Shown piece by piece: positions 12,118 to 23,646 of a stretch of DNA of 64,000 bases. The position numbers and the translations under genes were made by a program. Origin of the DNA: Acanthochlamys bracteata (taxonomy: Eukaryota > Streptophyta > Magnoliopsida > Pandanales > Velloziaceae); NCBI GenBank assembly GCA_019914995.1, contig CM034145.1, positions 992,001-1,056,000 of the forward strand, in the 5' to 3' direction. Positions within the stretch are counted from its first letter, which is position 1; every line of letters begins with the position of its first letter. The notes beneath the pieces were generated by a model. The model searched no databases. It was not told where the DNA came from and worked only from the letters and a program-made list of their open reading frames with translations.

Positions 12118-12365
12118 CGATTGTATTTAGAATTGTTTATGAAATAAAATTTTTTAAAATTAAGAATATTTTTATTTTTTTAAAAAATAAGTTATATTTT
12201 TTTATTTCCAGAAAACTAATAAAAATATATAATAAAAAGATTTCATTCCGTAAAATTTTTTTACACCATCTAAATTTTTAAATATTTATAAAATATAGAT
12301 TAAAAAATATAAAATAAAGAAAATTAAAAAGTTGTGTTTGGTATGCACTACCAAATGCAGCCTAA
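12118..12365. mobile_element. MITE in unit A (also in units B-E)
   Basis: This is a roughly 250-bp A/T-run element ending in CACTACCAAATGCAGCC. The best-preserved copy is in unit E (24,730-24,978): left end GTTGCGTTTGAG, right end CCAAACGCAGCC, an imperfect terminal inverted repeat built on TGCGTTTGG. It sits at the same site between the gene X promoter and the LRR fragment in every unit, so it inserted before the array amplified. It has no coding capacity. Confidence 0.55.
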
Positions 12366-12553
12366 GAGTATAGCCATCATTTAAAATACGTTTGGAAAAA
12401 TATTTTATAAATATTAATTTTTATTTTTTTATTTTATATTTTTTATAATTATATAAAAATTTATTTAAATTTTTTAAAATATAAAAAAATTTTACGTAAA
12501 AAAAAAGTTAAAGGACTATATTGATATATAAGAAGTAAAATCTGTTAAAGAAT

Positions 12554-13771
12554 TTATTTTGAGAGATATAGAAATTTCACAAGTCTATAAGTTAACATCA
12601 AAACAAACTTACTTTCAGAAACAGAAATACTTCTTTGATCGTAGATGAGGCTGAGGATTTTTTTAACTTCATCAATTACATTCTTGATGATTACATCCAG
12701 ATTCTTGTTCTTCTCACAAACTTCTTCGAACCTTGATACTGCCTTTGGCTTCAAATTACAAGATAGAGTATTCAATGAACGATCAAAGAATTCAACTCCT
12801 TCAACATCAACCACATTCAAGAGATCATTTAGATGCAGTTTTTCCAATTTCTCAACAGATTTTCGTCAAACCTTAGAACATTAAGATCTCCCATATTAGT
12901 TAAGATCAGACACTTGAGCATTGGAAATGCATGTTTTGTGAAATGGAGCTGATCCCTTTGGAAGGCATTATTAAGAATGAGAGTTTTCAACTTTGTTAGC
13001 TGACAGAGAACTGGCAGTGGATCCATCTCCAGTCTTGTTCATCCAAGAGACAAATAGGTAAAATTTGGACTTTTGGCGAAGCAACTGACCAGAGATTTGC
13101 ATCCTTGTTTACTCAGTACCTTGCGCCCAATTTACAAGGCCATCCAATGCTTCATCTAGGTTTGTAAAGTTCAGATACTCATTTTCACTAATTGCAATTA
13201 TCCTCAACGAAAGAGAAACCGTAATTTCTTCAGAAAATCACAGAGACCCATAGAATGAACATTTTTAACTTTTGTTAACGTAAGGATCCTAAGATGGGAG
13301 AGTCTTCGAAGAACAAACACAAACTTATCGTTTGCCTTCATATCAAAAAGTGTCTTCAAGTCTTTTAGTGCTTTAATACCATTCAGAGCCCTGATACCAG
13401 TCAGAAAATGAAAATTTGATTTAGTAGATACCTTCCCTGCAAAGAGGTGTTGTAACTTCTCCAACTTGGTAACTTCATGTGGCAATTCAGTTATCCCTGT
13501 GTTCATTTGCAAATTTGCAAATTTTTTTACAGTTTTAGATAGCTTCTACACTTTTGCGTTTCTTAAATTCAGGTATTGCAAGCTGAAAAGATCTCCTATT
13601 ACATCAGGTATCTTCTCTACTCCACTATTTTCTAAATGCACGACTGTCAGATATTTGCAGCTGCACACAAGTGGCAATAAAAACTCAGATGAAATGTAGC
13701 TCTGAGATGCTACAAAAGAGCGGAGGCCAGAGGCATCAATGGTAGATCCTTTTTGCACTTTACATTTATGT
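12554..13771 (-). pseudogene. LRR fragment of NLR-1, copy A
   Basis: On the minus strand this copies NLR-1 from the first LRRs (HLENSGVEKIPDVIGDLF) through ITELPHEVTKLEKLQHLFAG to the C-terminal tail (VCEKNKNLDVIIKNV). The coiled coil and NB-ARC are absent; the left end of the coding homology is set by the TRIM. Frameshifts cut it into short frames (13546-13771, 13204-13512, 12829-13026, 12554-12847). A Trp codon becomes TGA in the motif LG(W)TRLEMDPLP near 13,030, a change shared by all five copies. As an NLR it is dead; short LRR-only products are conceivable. Confidence 0.88.
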
Positions 13772-14178
13772 TGTTGTGCCTCCAAATTAAGCTAGGCTTG
13801 GATTAGTAGCGTGTAAGGCTTGATGGGCCCGAGTGAAAGACGAAATAGCTTGGTAGGCTAGCATCGGATTAGTAGCGTAGGGATCTAGACTGGTGCCCAA
13901 ATCTAAAACGGACTAGCTAATTTGGAGGTGGGCTAGCAACTCGCCTTAGGTTGGACCAAGTGGACCATAATTTGGTTGGCTTAACAGCCCATGTCCCTTA
14001 ATAGTCTCACATTGACTGGGTGCTGAAATGGGTATATGCTTATAAGTGGGGGATGCTAACTCTTAAGAGGTTGGCCAATCTTTTTAGTATGAGAATCCGA
14101 TCCTACACCGGTATCGATCCCTGGAATGAAACCATCCGACGTGTTGCTGAGGGGAGATTATTGGGCTTTCAAGTTAGA
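13772..14178. mobile_element. TRIM fragment, unit A: 5' LTR, PBS, 20 bp of 3' LTR
   Basis: The LTR runs from TGTTGTGCCTCC (13,772) to TCCTACA (14,107). A damaged primer-binding site follows (CCGGTATCGATCCC, against ATTGGTATCAGATCCC in unit C), then about 50 bp, a purine tract GAGGGGAGAT, and the first 20 bases of the second LTR (TATTGGGCTTTCAAG...). The element stops dead where gene X intron sequence (TCTGCAAAC) begins. That point is the junction between array units. Confidence 0.8.
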
Positions 14179-15789
14179 TCTGCAAACATTTAAGCTTATA
14201 GTCACAGATTAGCACAAAGAAGCTTAAAAAATTTAAATCTACTAAGAAACTTCATAAAATATCAAAATAAAATAAGAACAAGACTCCATTACTAGCTTTA
14301 AAAACCGAAATTCTCGAGCGACTTTTTGAACTTTTCCTCGATCTAGAGTGATCCAATCTGAAAATCAATATAGAACAAAGAAGAAGCATTAAGCTTCTCA
14401 TCCGTAAAAACCTCAACAACAACAAATACTCAAAAGATTATAATCGCATAACAACAACGACAACAATCACATAAACCACAACGACACAATCGTAACAAGT
14501 TTTCATCCACAACAATCAGAGTTCGCCAAAGATTGCAAGATTATAGAAGAGTATTGCAGTATCAAGTAGAATCGGATCTATTTATTAACCCATGAATAAA
14601 AAACAACGAGAACAAAGAACAACAAAGAATTACCCCAAGTACCCCTGCTCTTGAACTCTAAAGATTCAAGTTTTAAAATGAAGCCAGAAGTTGAATAGAG
14701 TTGAAAATAAAGGAAAACAAATCGAATCACCGACCCAAATAATTAACAAACGAGAAAGAAAACCCAGTTGATGATAATCCAAGAAATTGATAAAAAATAC
14801 ATGGTAAAAGTGCAGTAACAAGTCTGAACAGAGTTAGAAAACCCACATACCCAGTTCAAGAAATCACAAAATCAGTGAAGAAACAAAGCGAAACAATCGC
14901 GAATCAAGATTACAATCGAAAGAAATTTGTATCAAATTCACTCTTGAACTACGTGGATAATCTTGGTTAGCGGAAGAAGAAGAAAATTGCTTTATATTCA
15001 TTGAAGCAAAATAACTCAAGAGTGGAGTGTATGGCGGTAGTAAGTAAGCAATGGTTTTCAATGTTTGAATATATAGTGTCCTTATTATTAATTTTTTAAT
15101 TTTTTAATACGTTAAGATGCGGATGCACGAGCATTACTCAGATCTGATCCGACCCGCTTTTGATCTCGAATCGATCGATCGTAAGCAATAACAAATAAGG
15201 GTTGTGAAATCATAAAACTAAAAGAAGAAAACTAAAGCGAAACAAAATCTAAAACTTTGAGATCATTCTTGATCATGGTTGCATTTAGAATTATTTATGA
15301 AATAAAATTTTTTAAAATTAAAAATATTTTTATTTTTTTTGAAAGAAGTTTTATTTTTTTACTTCCAAAAAATAATAAAAATATACAATACAAAGATTTC
15401 ATTACGTAAAATTTTATTACACCATCTAAATTTTTAAATAAAATTTTTAAATATTTATAAAATATGTATTGAAAAGCGTAAAATAAAGAAAAATTAAAAA
15501 GTTATGTTAGGTGTGCACTACAAAATGCAGCCCAAGATTAAAGCCAGCCAGATTCAAAATACATTTGGAAAAACATTTTTTAAATATTAATTTTTATTTT
15601 TATTTTATATTTTTTATAAATATATAAAAATTTATTTAAAATTTTTTTAAATATAAAATAATTTTACGTAGTAAAAAAGAGTTAGAGTACTACATTCATA
15701 TATAAGAAGTAAAATCTATTAAAAAATTTATTTTGAGGGATATAGAATTTCACAAATCTATAAGTTAACATCAAAACAAACTTAATTTT

Positions 15790-16925
15790 AGAAACAGAAA
15801 TACTTCTTTGATCATAGATGAGGCTGAGAATTTTCTGCTTACTGAATGCTGTTCTTGATGATTACATCCAGATTCTTGTTCTTCTCACAAACTTCTTCGA
15901 ACCTTGATACTGTCTTGGTCTCAAATTCTGAAGATAGAGTATCTGCAACGACTGAAGGAATTCAACTCCTTCAACATCAACCACATTCAAGAGATCATTT
16001 AGATGCAGTTTTTCCAATTTCTCAAAAGATTTTTCGTCAAACCTTAGAACATTAAGATCTCCCATATTAGTTAAGATCAGACACTTGAGCATTGGAAATG
16101 CATGTTTTGTGAAATGGAGCTGATCCCTTTGGAAGGCATTATTAAGAATGAGAGTTTTCAACTTTGTTAGCTGACGGAGAACTGGCAGTGGATCCATCTC
16201 CAGTCTTGTTCATCCAAAAGACAAATAGGTAAAATTTGAACTTTTGGCGAAGCAACTGACTAGAGATTTACATCCTTCTTTACTCAGCCGGCCTTTACAG
16301 TTCAAAACTTCAAGGCCATCCAATGCTTTATCTAGGTCCGCAAAGTTCGGATACTCATTTTCACTAATTGTAATCATCCTCAACTAAGAGAAAACCGCAA
16401 TTTTTTTCAGGCATCACGAGACCCATAGAATGAACGTGTTTAACTTTTGTTAACGTAAGGATCCTAAGATGGGAGAGTCTTCGAATAACAAACACAAACT
16501 TATCGTTTGCCTTCATATCAAAAAAAGTTTCGCAAGTCTTTTAGTGCTTTGATACCATTCAAAGCCCCCGACACTAGTTAGAAAATGAAAGTCCGATTTA
16601 GTAGATACCTTTCACCAAAGAAGTGTTGTAACTTCTCCAACTTGGTAACTTCATGTGTCAATTCGGTTATCCTGTGTTGAAAATATCAAGCATTTGCAAA
16701 TTTTCTTACAGTTTTAGGTAGACTTCTTTACTTTTTCGTTTCTTAAATTCAGGTATTGCAAGCTGAAAAGATCTCCTATTACATCAGGTATCTTCTCTAC
16801 TCCACTATCTTCTAAATGCACGACTGTTAGATATTTGCAGCTGCACACAAGTGGCAATAAAAACTCAGATAAAATGTGGCTAGGGGCATCAATGGTAGAT
16901 CCTTTTGCACTTTACATTTATACTT
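15790..16925 (-). pseudogene. LRR fragment of NLR-1, copy B
   Basis: It has the same extent as copy A. The longest frame (16197-15862, 111 codons) starts MDPLPVLRQLTKLKTLILNN and translates identically to the same stretch in copy D. The shared TGA replaces the Trp codon near 16,208. Extra indels near 16,385-16,560 break frames that are longer in copy D. There is no NB-ARC or coiled coil. Confidence 0.87.
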
Positions 16926-17336
16926 TGTTGGGCCTCCAAATTAAAGAAGGCTTGGATTAGTAGCGTGTATGGCTTTATGGGCCCGAGTGAAAGACGGAAT
17001 AGCTTGGTAGGCTAGCATCGGATTAGTAGTGTAGGGGTGTGGGCTGGTGCCCAAATAAAAAATGGGCTTGCTAATTTGGAGGTGGGCTAGCAACTCGCTT
17101 TGGTTGGACCAAGTGGACCATAATTTGGTGGGCTTAACAGCCCATGTCCCTTAATAGTCTCACATTGGCTGGGTGCTGAAATGGGTATATGCTTATAAGT
17201 GGGGGATACTAACTCTTAAGAGATTGGCCAATCTTTTTAGTATGAGAATCCGATCCTACAATTGGTATCAAATTCCGGTGGAATGAAACCATCCGACGTG
17301 TTGCTGAGGGAGAGATTATTGGGCTTTCAAGTTAGA
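16926..17336. mobile_element. TRIM fragment, unit B
   Basis: The LTR spans 16,926-17,260 (TGTTGGGCC...CCTACA). The primer-binding site ATTGGTATCAAATTCC follows, then a purine tract (GAGGGAGAGAT) and 20 bases of the second LTR from 17,317. It is cut at the unit junction at 17,336/17,337, at the same base as in units A, C and D. Confidence 0.82.
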
Positions 17337-18904
17337 TCTGCAAACATTTAAGCTTATAGTTACAGATTAGTACAAAGAAGCTTAAAAAATTTAAATCTAC
17401 TAAGAAACTTCATGAAATATCAAAATAAAATAAGAACAAGACTCCATTACTAGCTTTCTGAAAACCAGAATTCTCGAGCAGCTTTTGAACTTTTCCTCTG
17501 ATCTAGAGCTGATCCAATCTGAAAATCAATACAGAAACAGTAAGAAGCATTAAGCTTCTCATCTGTAAAACCTCAACAACAACAACAACTCAAAAGATTA
17601 TAATCGCATAACAACAACGACAACAATCACATAAACCACAACGACACAATCAGAACAAGTTTTCATCCACAACAATCAGAGTTCGCCAAAGATTGCAAGA
17701 TTATAGAAGAGTATTGCAGTATCAAGTAGAATCGAATCTATTTATTAACCCATGAATCAAAAACAACGAGAACAAAGAACAACAAAGAATTACCCCAAGT
17801 ACCACTGCTCTTGAACTCTAGAGATTCAAGTTTTAAAATGAAGCCAGAAGATGAAATAGAGTTGAAAATAAAGGAAAGCAAATCGAATCATCAACTCAAA
17901 TAATTTAACAAACGACAAAAACACCCAGTTGATGATAATCCAAGAAATTGATGAAAAACCCTTGCAACAAGTCTGAACAGAGTTAGAAAACCCACATACC
18001 CAGCTCAAGAAATCACAAAATAAGTGAAGATACAAAGCGAAACAATCACGAATCAAGATTACAATCGAAAGAAATTTGTACCGAATTCAGCTACTGAACT
18101 ACAGGACAATCTCGGTTAGCGGAAGAAGAAGAAGATTGGTGCGATTGCGGAAGCAGAATAACTGAAGAGTGGAGTGTGCGGTGGTAGCAAGTGAGCAAGG
18201 ATTTTCAATGTTTGAATATATAGTGTCCTTATTATTAATTTTTTTAATTTTTTTGTTATTACGTTCATTACAAATGCACCGACCTACATTTTGATCTCAG
18301 TCCGACCGGCAACAATAAGGGTTGTGAAATCATAAAACTAAAAGCAGAAAACTAGCCGAGAAACAAAATCTAAAACTTTAAGATCATTCTTGATCACGGT
18401 TGTATTTAGAATTGTTTATAAAATAAAATTTTTTAAAATTAATAATATTTTTATTTTTTTTAAAAAAAAGTTATATTTTTTTTTTCTAAAAATATACAAT
18501 AAAAATATATAATAAAAAAAAATTTTTTACACTATCTAAATTTTTAAATAAAATTTTTAAATATTTATAAAATATAGATTAAAAAATATAAAAAAAAAAA
18601 AAATTAAAAAGTTGTGTTTGGTATGCACTACCAAACGCAAATAAAAGAGTATGACCATCATCATATTCAAAAATACGTTTGGAAAATATTTTTTAAATAT
18701 TAATTTTTATTTTTTATTTTATATTTATATTTTTTATAAATATATAAAAATTTATTTAAAATTTTTAAAAAATATAAAAAAAATTTACATAGTAAAAAGA
18801 GTTTGAGGACTATATTGATATATAAGAAAAAATCATTAAAAAATTTATTTTGAAGGATATAGAAATTTCACAAGTCTATAAGTTAACATCAAAACAAACT
18901 TTCT

Positions 18905-20070
18905 TTGAAAATGTAAATACTTTTTTGATCGTAGATGAGGTTGATGATTTTACGCCATCAATCTCATTTATTGATGATTACATCCAGATTCTTGTTCTTC
19001 TCACAAACTTCTTTGAACCTTGATACTGCCTTTGGCTTCAAATTCTGAAGATAGAGTATCTGCAACGACTGAAGGAATTCAACTCCTTCAACATCAACCA
19101 CATTCAAGAGATCATTTAGATGCGATTTTTCCAATTTCTCAACAAGACATTTTTCACAAACCTTAGAACATTAAGATCTCCCATATATTAGTTAAGATCG
19201 TATACACTTGAGCATTGGAAATGCATGTTTTGTGAAATGGAGCTGATCCCTTTGGAAGGCATTATTAAGAATGAGAGTTTTCAACTTTGTTAGCTGACAG
19301 AGAACTGGCAGTGGATCCATCTCCAGTCTTGTTCATCCAAGAGACAAATAGGTAAAATTTGGACTTTTGGCGAAGCAACTGACCAGAGATTTGCATCCTT
19401 GTTTACTCAGCCGGCCTTGCAGTTCCAATTTCTGAAGGCCATCCAATGCTTCATCTAGGTTTGTAAAGTTCAGATACTCATTTTCACTAATTGCAATTAT
19501 CCTCAACGAAAGAGAAACCGTAATTTCTTCAGAAAATCACAGAGACCCACAGAATGAACATTTTTAACTTTTGTTAACGTAAGGATCCTAAGATGGGAGA
19601 GTCTTCGAAGAACAAACACAAACTTATCGTTTGCCTTCATATCAAAAAGTGTCTTCAAGTCTTTTAGTGCTTTAATACCATTCAGAGCCCTGATACCAGT
19701 CAGAAAATGAAAATTTGATTTAGTAGATACCTTCCCTGCAAAGAGGTGTTGTAACTTCTCCAACTTGGTAACTTCATGTGGCAATTCAGTTATCCCTGTG
19801 TTCATTTGCAAATTTGCAAATTTTTTTACAGTTTTAGATAGCTTCTACACTTTTGCGTTTCTTAAATTCAGGTATTGCAAGCTGAAAAGATCTCCTATTA
19901 CATCAGGTATCTTCTCTACTCCACTATTTTCTAAATGCACGACTGTCAGATATTTGCAGCTGCACACAAGTGGCAATAAAAACTCAGATGAAATGTAGCT
20001 CTGAGATGCTACAAAAGAGCGGAGGCCAGAGGCATCAATGGTAGATCCTTTTTGCACTTTACATTTATGT
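18905..20070 (-). pseudogene. LRR fragment of NLR-1, copy C
   Basis: Frames 20070-19845 and 19811-19503 match copy A almost residue for residue (one Met/Val difference, VHSVGLCD against VHSMGLCD). The tail near 19,020-18,950 keeps the KNKNLDVI-like end. It shares the premature TGA near 19,330 with the other copies. No NB-ARC is present. Confidence 0.87.
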
Positions 20071-20487
20071 TGTTGTGCCTCCAAATTAAGCTAGGCTTGG
20101 ATTAGTAGCGTGTAAGGCTTGATGGGCCCGAGTGAAAAGACGAAAATAATTTTTGGTAGGCTAGCATCGGATTAGTAGCGTAGGGATCTAGACTGGTGCC
20201 CAAATCTAAAACGGACTAGCTAATTTGGAGGTGGGCTAGCAACTCGCCTTAGGTTGGACCAAGTGGACCATAATTTGGTTGGGCTTAACAGCCCATGTCC
20301 CTTAATAATCTCACATTGACTGGGTGCTGAAATGGGTATATGCTTATAAGTGGGGGATGCTAACTCTTAAGAGGTTGGCCAATCTTTTTAGTATGAGAAT
20401 CCGATCCTACAATTGGTATCAGATCCCGGTGGAATGAAACCATCCGACGTGTTGCTGAGGGGGAGATTATTGGGCTTTCAAGTTAGA
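20071..20487. mobile_element. TRIM fragment, unit C
   Basis: The LTR spans 20,071-20,411. This unit has the best-preserved primer-binding site of the array (ATTGGTATCAGATCCCGG, close to the initiator-Met tRNA complement) and a clean polypurine tract (GAGGGGGAGAT). Twenty bases of the second LTR begin at 20,468 before the unit junction. Confidence 0.83.
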
Positions 20488-22094
20488 TCTGCAAACATTT
20501 AAGCTTATAGTCACAGATTAGCACAAAGAAGCTTAAAAAATTTAAATCTACTAAGAAACTTCATAAAATATCAAAATAAAATAAGAACAAGACTCCATTA
20601 CTAGCTTTCTGAAAACCAGAATTCTCGAGCAGCTTTTGAACTTTTCCTCTGATCTAGAGCTGATCCAATCTGAAAATCAATATAGAACAGTAAGAAGCAT
20701 TAAGCTTCTCATCTGTAAAACCTCAACAACAACAACAACTCAAAAGATTATAATCGCATAACAACAACGACAACAATCACATAAACCACAACGACACAAT
20801 CAGAACAAGTTTTCATCCACAACAATCAGAGTTCGCCAAAGATTGCAAGATTATAGAAGAGTATTGCAGTATCAAGTAGAATCGGATCTATTTATTAACC
20901 CATGAATAAAAAACAACGAGAATAAAGAACAACAAAGAATTACCCCAAGTACCCCTGCTCTTGAACTCTAAAGATTCAAGTTTTAAAATGAAGCCAGAAG
21001 TTGAATAGAGTTGAAAATAAAGGAAAACAAATCGAATCACCGACCCAAATAATTAACAAACGAGAAAGAAAACCGAGTTGATGATAATCCAAGAAATTGA
21101 TAAAAAATACATGGTAAAAGTGCAGTAACAAGTCTGAACAGAGTTAGAAAACCCACATACCCAGTTCAAGAAATCACAAAATCAGTGAAGAAACAAAGCG
21201 AAACAATCGCGAATCAAGATTACAATCGAAAGAAATTTGTATCAAATTCAGCTACTGAACTACAGGATAATCTTGGTTAGCGGAAGAAGAAGAAAATTGC
21301 TGCGACTGCGGAAGCAAAATAACTCAAGAGTGGAGTGTATGGCGGTAGCAAGTAAGCAATGGTTTTCAATGTTTGAATATATAGTGTCCTTATTATTAAT
21401 TTTTTTAATTTTTTAATACGTTCCGGGTACAGATGCACGAGCATTCTGTATACAGTCCGACCCGCTTTTGATCTCGAATCGATCTGACCGGCAATAACAA
21501 ATAAGGGTTGTGAAATCATAAAACTAAAAGAAGAAAACTAGGCGAGAAACAAAATCTAAAACTTTGAGATCATTCTTGATCATGGTTGCATTTAGAATTA
21601 TTTATGAAATAAAATTTTTTTAAAATTAAAAATATTTTTATTTTTTTTGAAAGAAGTTTTATTTTTTTTACTTCCAAAAAAATAATAAAAATATACAATA
21701 CAAAGATTTCATTACGTAAAATTTTATTACACCATCTAAATTTTTAAATAAAATTTTTAAATATTTATAAAATATGTATTGAAAAGCGTAAAATAAAGAA
21801 AAATTAAAAAGTTATGTTAGGTGTGCACTACAAAATGCAGCCCAAGATTAAAGCCAGCCAGATTCAAAATACATTTGGAAAAACATTTTTTAAATATTAA
21901 TTTTTATTTTTATTTTATATTTTTTATAAATATATAAAAATTTATTTAAAATTTTTTTAAATATAAAATAATTTTACGTAGTAAAAAAGAGTTAGAGTAC
22001 TACATTCATATATAAGAAGTAAAATCTATTAAAAAATTTATTTTAAGGGATATAGAATTTCACAAATCTATAAGTTAACATCAAAACAAACTTA

Positions 22095-23235
22095 ATTTTA
22101 GAAACAGAAATACTTCTTTGATCATAGATGAGGCTGAGAATTTTCTGCTTACTGAATGCTGTTCTTGATGATTACATCCAGATTCTTGTTCTTCTCACAA
22201 ACTTCTTCGAACCTTGATACTGCCTTGGTCTCAAATTCTGAAGATAGAGTATCTGCAACGACTGAAGGAATTCAACTCCTTCAACATCAACCACATTCAA
22301 GAGATCATTTAGATGCAGTTTTTCCAATTTCTCAAAAGATTTTTCGTCAAACCTTAGAACATTAAGATCTCCCATATTAGTTAAGATCAGACACTTGAGC
22401 ATTGGAAATGCATGTTTTGTGAAATGGAGCTGATCCCTTTGGAAGGCATTATTAAGAATGAGAGTTTTCAACTTTGTTAGCTGACGGAGAACTGGCAGTG
22501 GATCCATCTCCAGTCTTGTTCATCCAAAAGACAAATAGGTAAAATTTGAACTTTTGGCGAAGCAACTGACTAGAGATTTACATCCTTCTTTACTCAGTCG
22601 GCCTTACAGTTCAAACTTCTGAAGGCCATCCAATGCTTTATCTAGGTCTGCAAAGTTCAGATACTCATTTTCACTAATTGTAATCATCCTCAACTAAGAG
22701 AGAAACCGCAATTTTTTCAGGGCATCACAGAGACCCACAGAATGAACGTGTTTAACTTTTGTTAACGTAAGGATCCTAAGATGGGAGAGTCTTCGAATAA
22801 CAAACACAAACTTATCGTTTGCCTTCATATCAAAAAGTTTCTGCAAGTCTTTTAGTGCTTTGATACCATTCAAAGCCCTGACACTAGTTAGAAAATGAAA
22901 GTCTGATTTAGTAGATACCTTTCCTGTAAAGAAGTGTTGTAACTTCTCCAACTTGGTAACTTCATGTGTCAATTCAGTTATCCCTGTGTTGAAAATATCA
23001 AGCATTTGCAAATTTCTTACAGTTTTAGGTAGACTTCTGCACTTTTGCGTTTCTTAAATTCAGGTATTGCAAGCTGAAAAGATCTCCTATTACATCAGGT
23101 ATCTTCTCTACTCCACTATCTTCTAAATGCACGACTGTTAGATATTTGCAGCTGCACACAAGTGGCAATAAAAACTCAGATAAAATGTGGCTAGGGGCAT
23201 CAATGGTAGATCCTTTTTGCACTTTACATTTATAC
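22095..23235 (-). pseudogene. LRR fragment of NLR-1, copy D
   Basis: Frames 23235-23025, 23011-22694 (LDIFNTGITELTHEVTKLEK) and 22507-22172 cover the LRRs. The last encodes the same 111 residues as copy B. It shares the TGA for Trp near 22,518. The reading is cleaner than in copy B, so either B decayed faster or its sequence has errors. Confidence 0.87.
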
Positions 23236-23646
23236 TGTTGGGCCTCCAAATTAGGCTAGGCTTGGATTAGTAGCGTGTATGGCTTTATGGGCCCGAGTGA
23301 AAGACGGAATAGCTTGGTAGGCTAGCATCGGATTAGTAGTGTAGGGGTGTGGGCTGGTGCCCAAATAAAAAACGGGCTTGCTAATTTGGAGGTGGGCTAG
23401 CAACTCGCTTTGGTTGGACCAAGTGGACCATAATTTGGTGGGCTTAACAGCCCATGTCCCTTAATAGTCTCACATTGGCTGGGTGCTGAAATGGGTATAT
23501 GCTTATAAGTGGGGGATACTAACTCTTAAGAGATTGGCCAATCTTTTTAGTATGAGAATCCGATCCTACAATTGGTATCAAATTCCGGTGGAATGAAACC
23601 ATCCGACGTGTTGCTGAGGGAGAGATTATTGGGCTTTCAAGTTAGA
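23236..23646. mobile_element. TRIM fragment, unit D
   Basis: The LTR spans 23,236-23,570, followed by the primer-binding site ATTGGTATCAAATTCC, the purine tract, and 20 bases of the second LTR (23,627-23,646). It is the last copy of the unit junction; unit E begins directly after it with TCTGCAAAC. Confidence 0.82.

Larger units (their letters stand above)
11404..14178. repeat. Tandem array unit A
   Basis: This is the leftmost of five units. Left to right it holds the gene X intron and leader exon, a MITE (about 12,118-12,365), an AT-rich spacer, the NLR LRR fragment (minus), a TRIM LTR, its primer-binding site and 20 bp of the second LTR. It is about 380 bp shorter than the others because it lacks a segment bounded by CATGAA repeats. 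It is continuous with the rest of gene X on its left, so it is the parental left edge of the array. Its LRR part nearly matches unit C. Confidence 0.8.
14179..17336. repeat. Tandem array unit B
   Basis: The unit is 3,158 bp and nearly identical to unit D (20,488-23,646), offset about 6,310 bp. Content: gene X intron with the extra segment of about 340 bp (roughly 14,260-14,595), gene X leader and promoter copy (14,920-15,090), MITE (15,280-15,545), AT-rich spacer, LRR fragment and TRIM fragment. Some stretches differ from D by clustered indels (for example 15,120-15,195), although the rest is almost unchanged. Confidence 0.82.
17337..20487. repeat. Tandem array unit C
   Basis: The unit is 3,151 bp. 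Its left half (17,337 to about 18,900) pairs best with unit E, and its right half (LRR fragment and LTR) pairs with unit A. This is the signature of a 6.3-kb dimer duplication whose edge falls inside the unit. It holds gene X intron and leader (about 18,060-18,230), MITE, AT spacer, LRR fragment and TRIM fragment. Confidence 0.82.
20488..23646. repeat. Tandem array unit D
   Basis: The unit is 3,159 bp and pairs with unit B along its whole length. It contains gene X intron with the 340-bp extra segment, gene X leader and promoter (about 21,230-21,400), MITE (about 21,585-21,845), AT spacer, LRR fragment and TRIM fragment. Confidence 0.82.
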
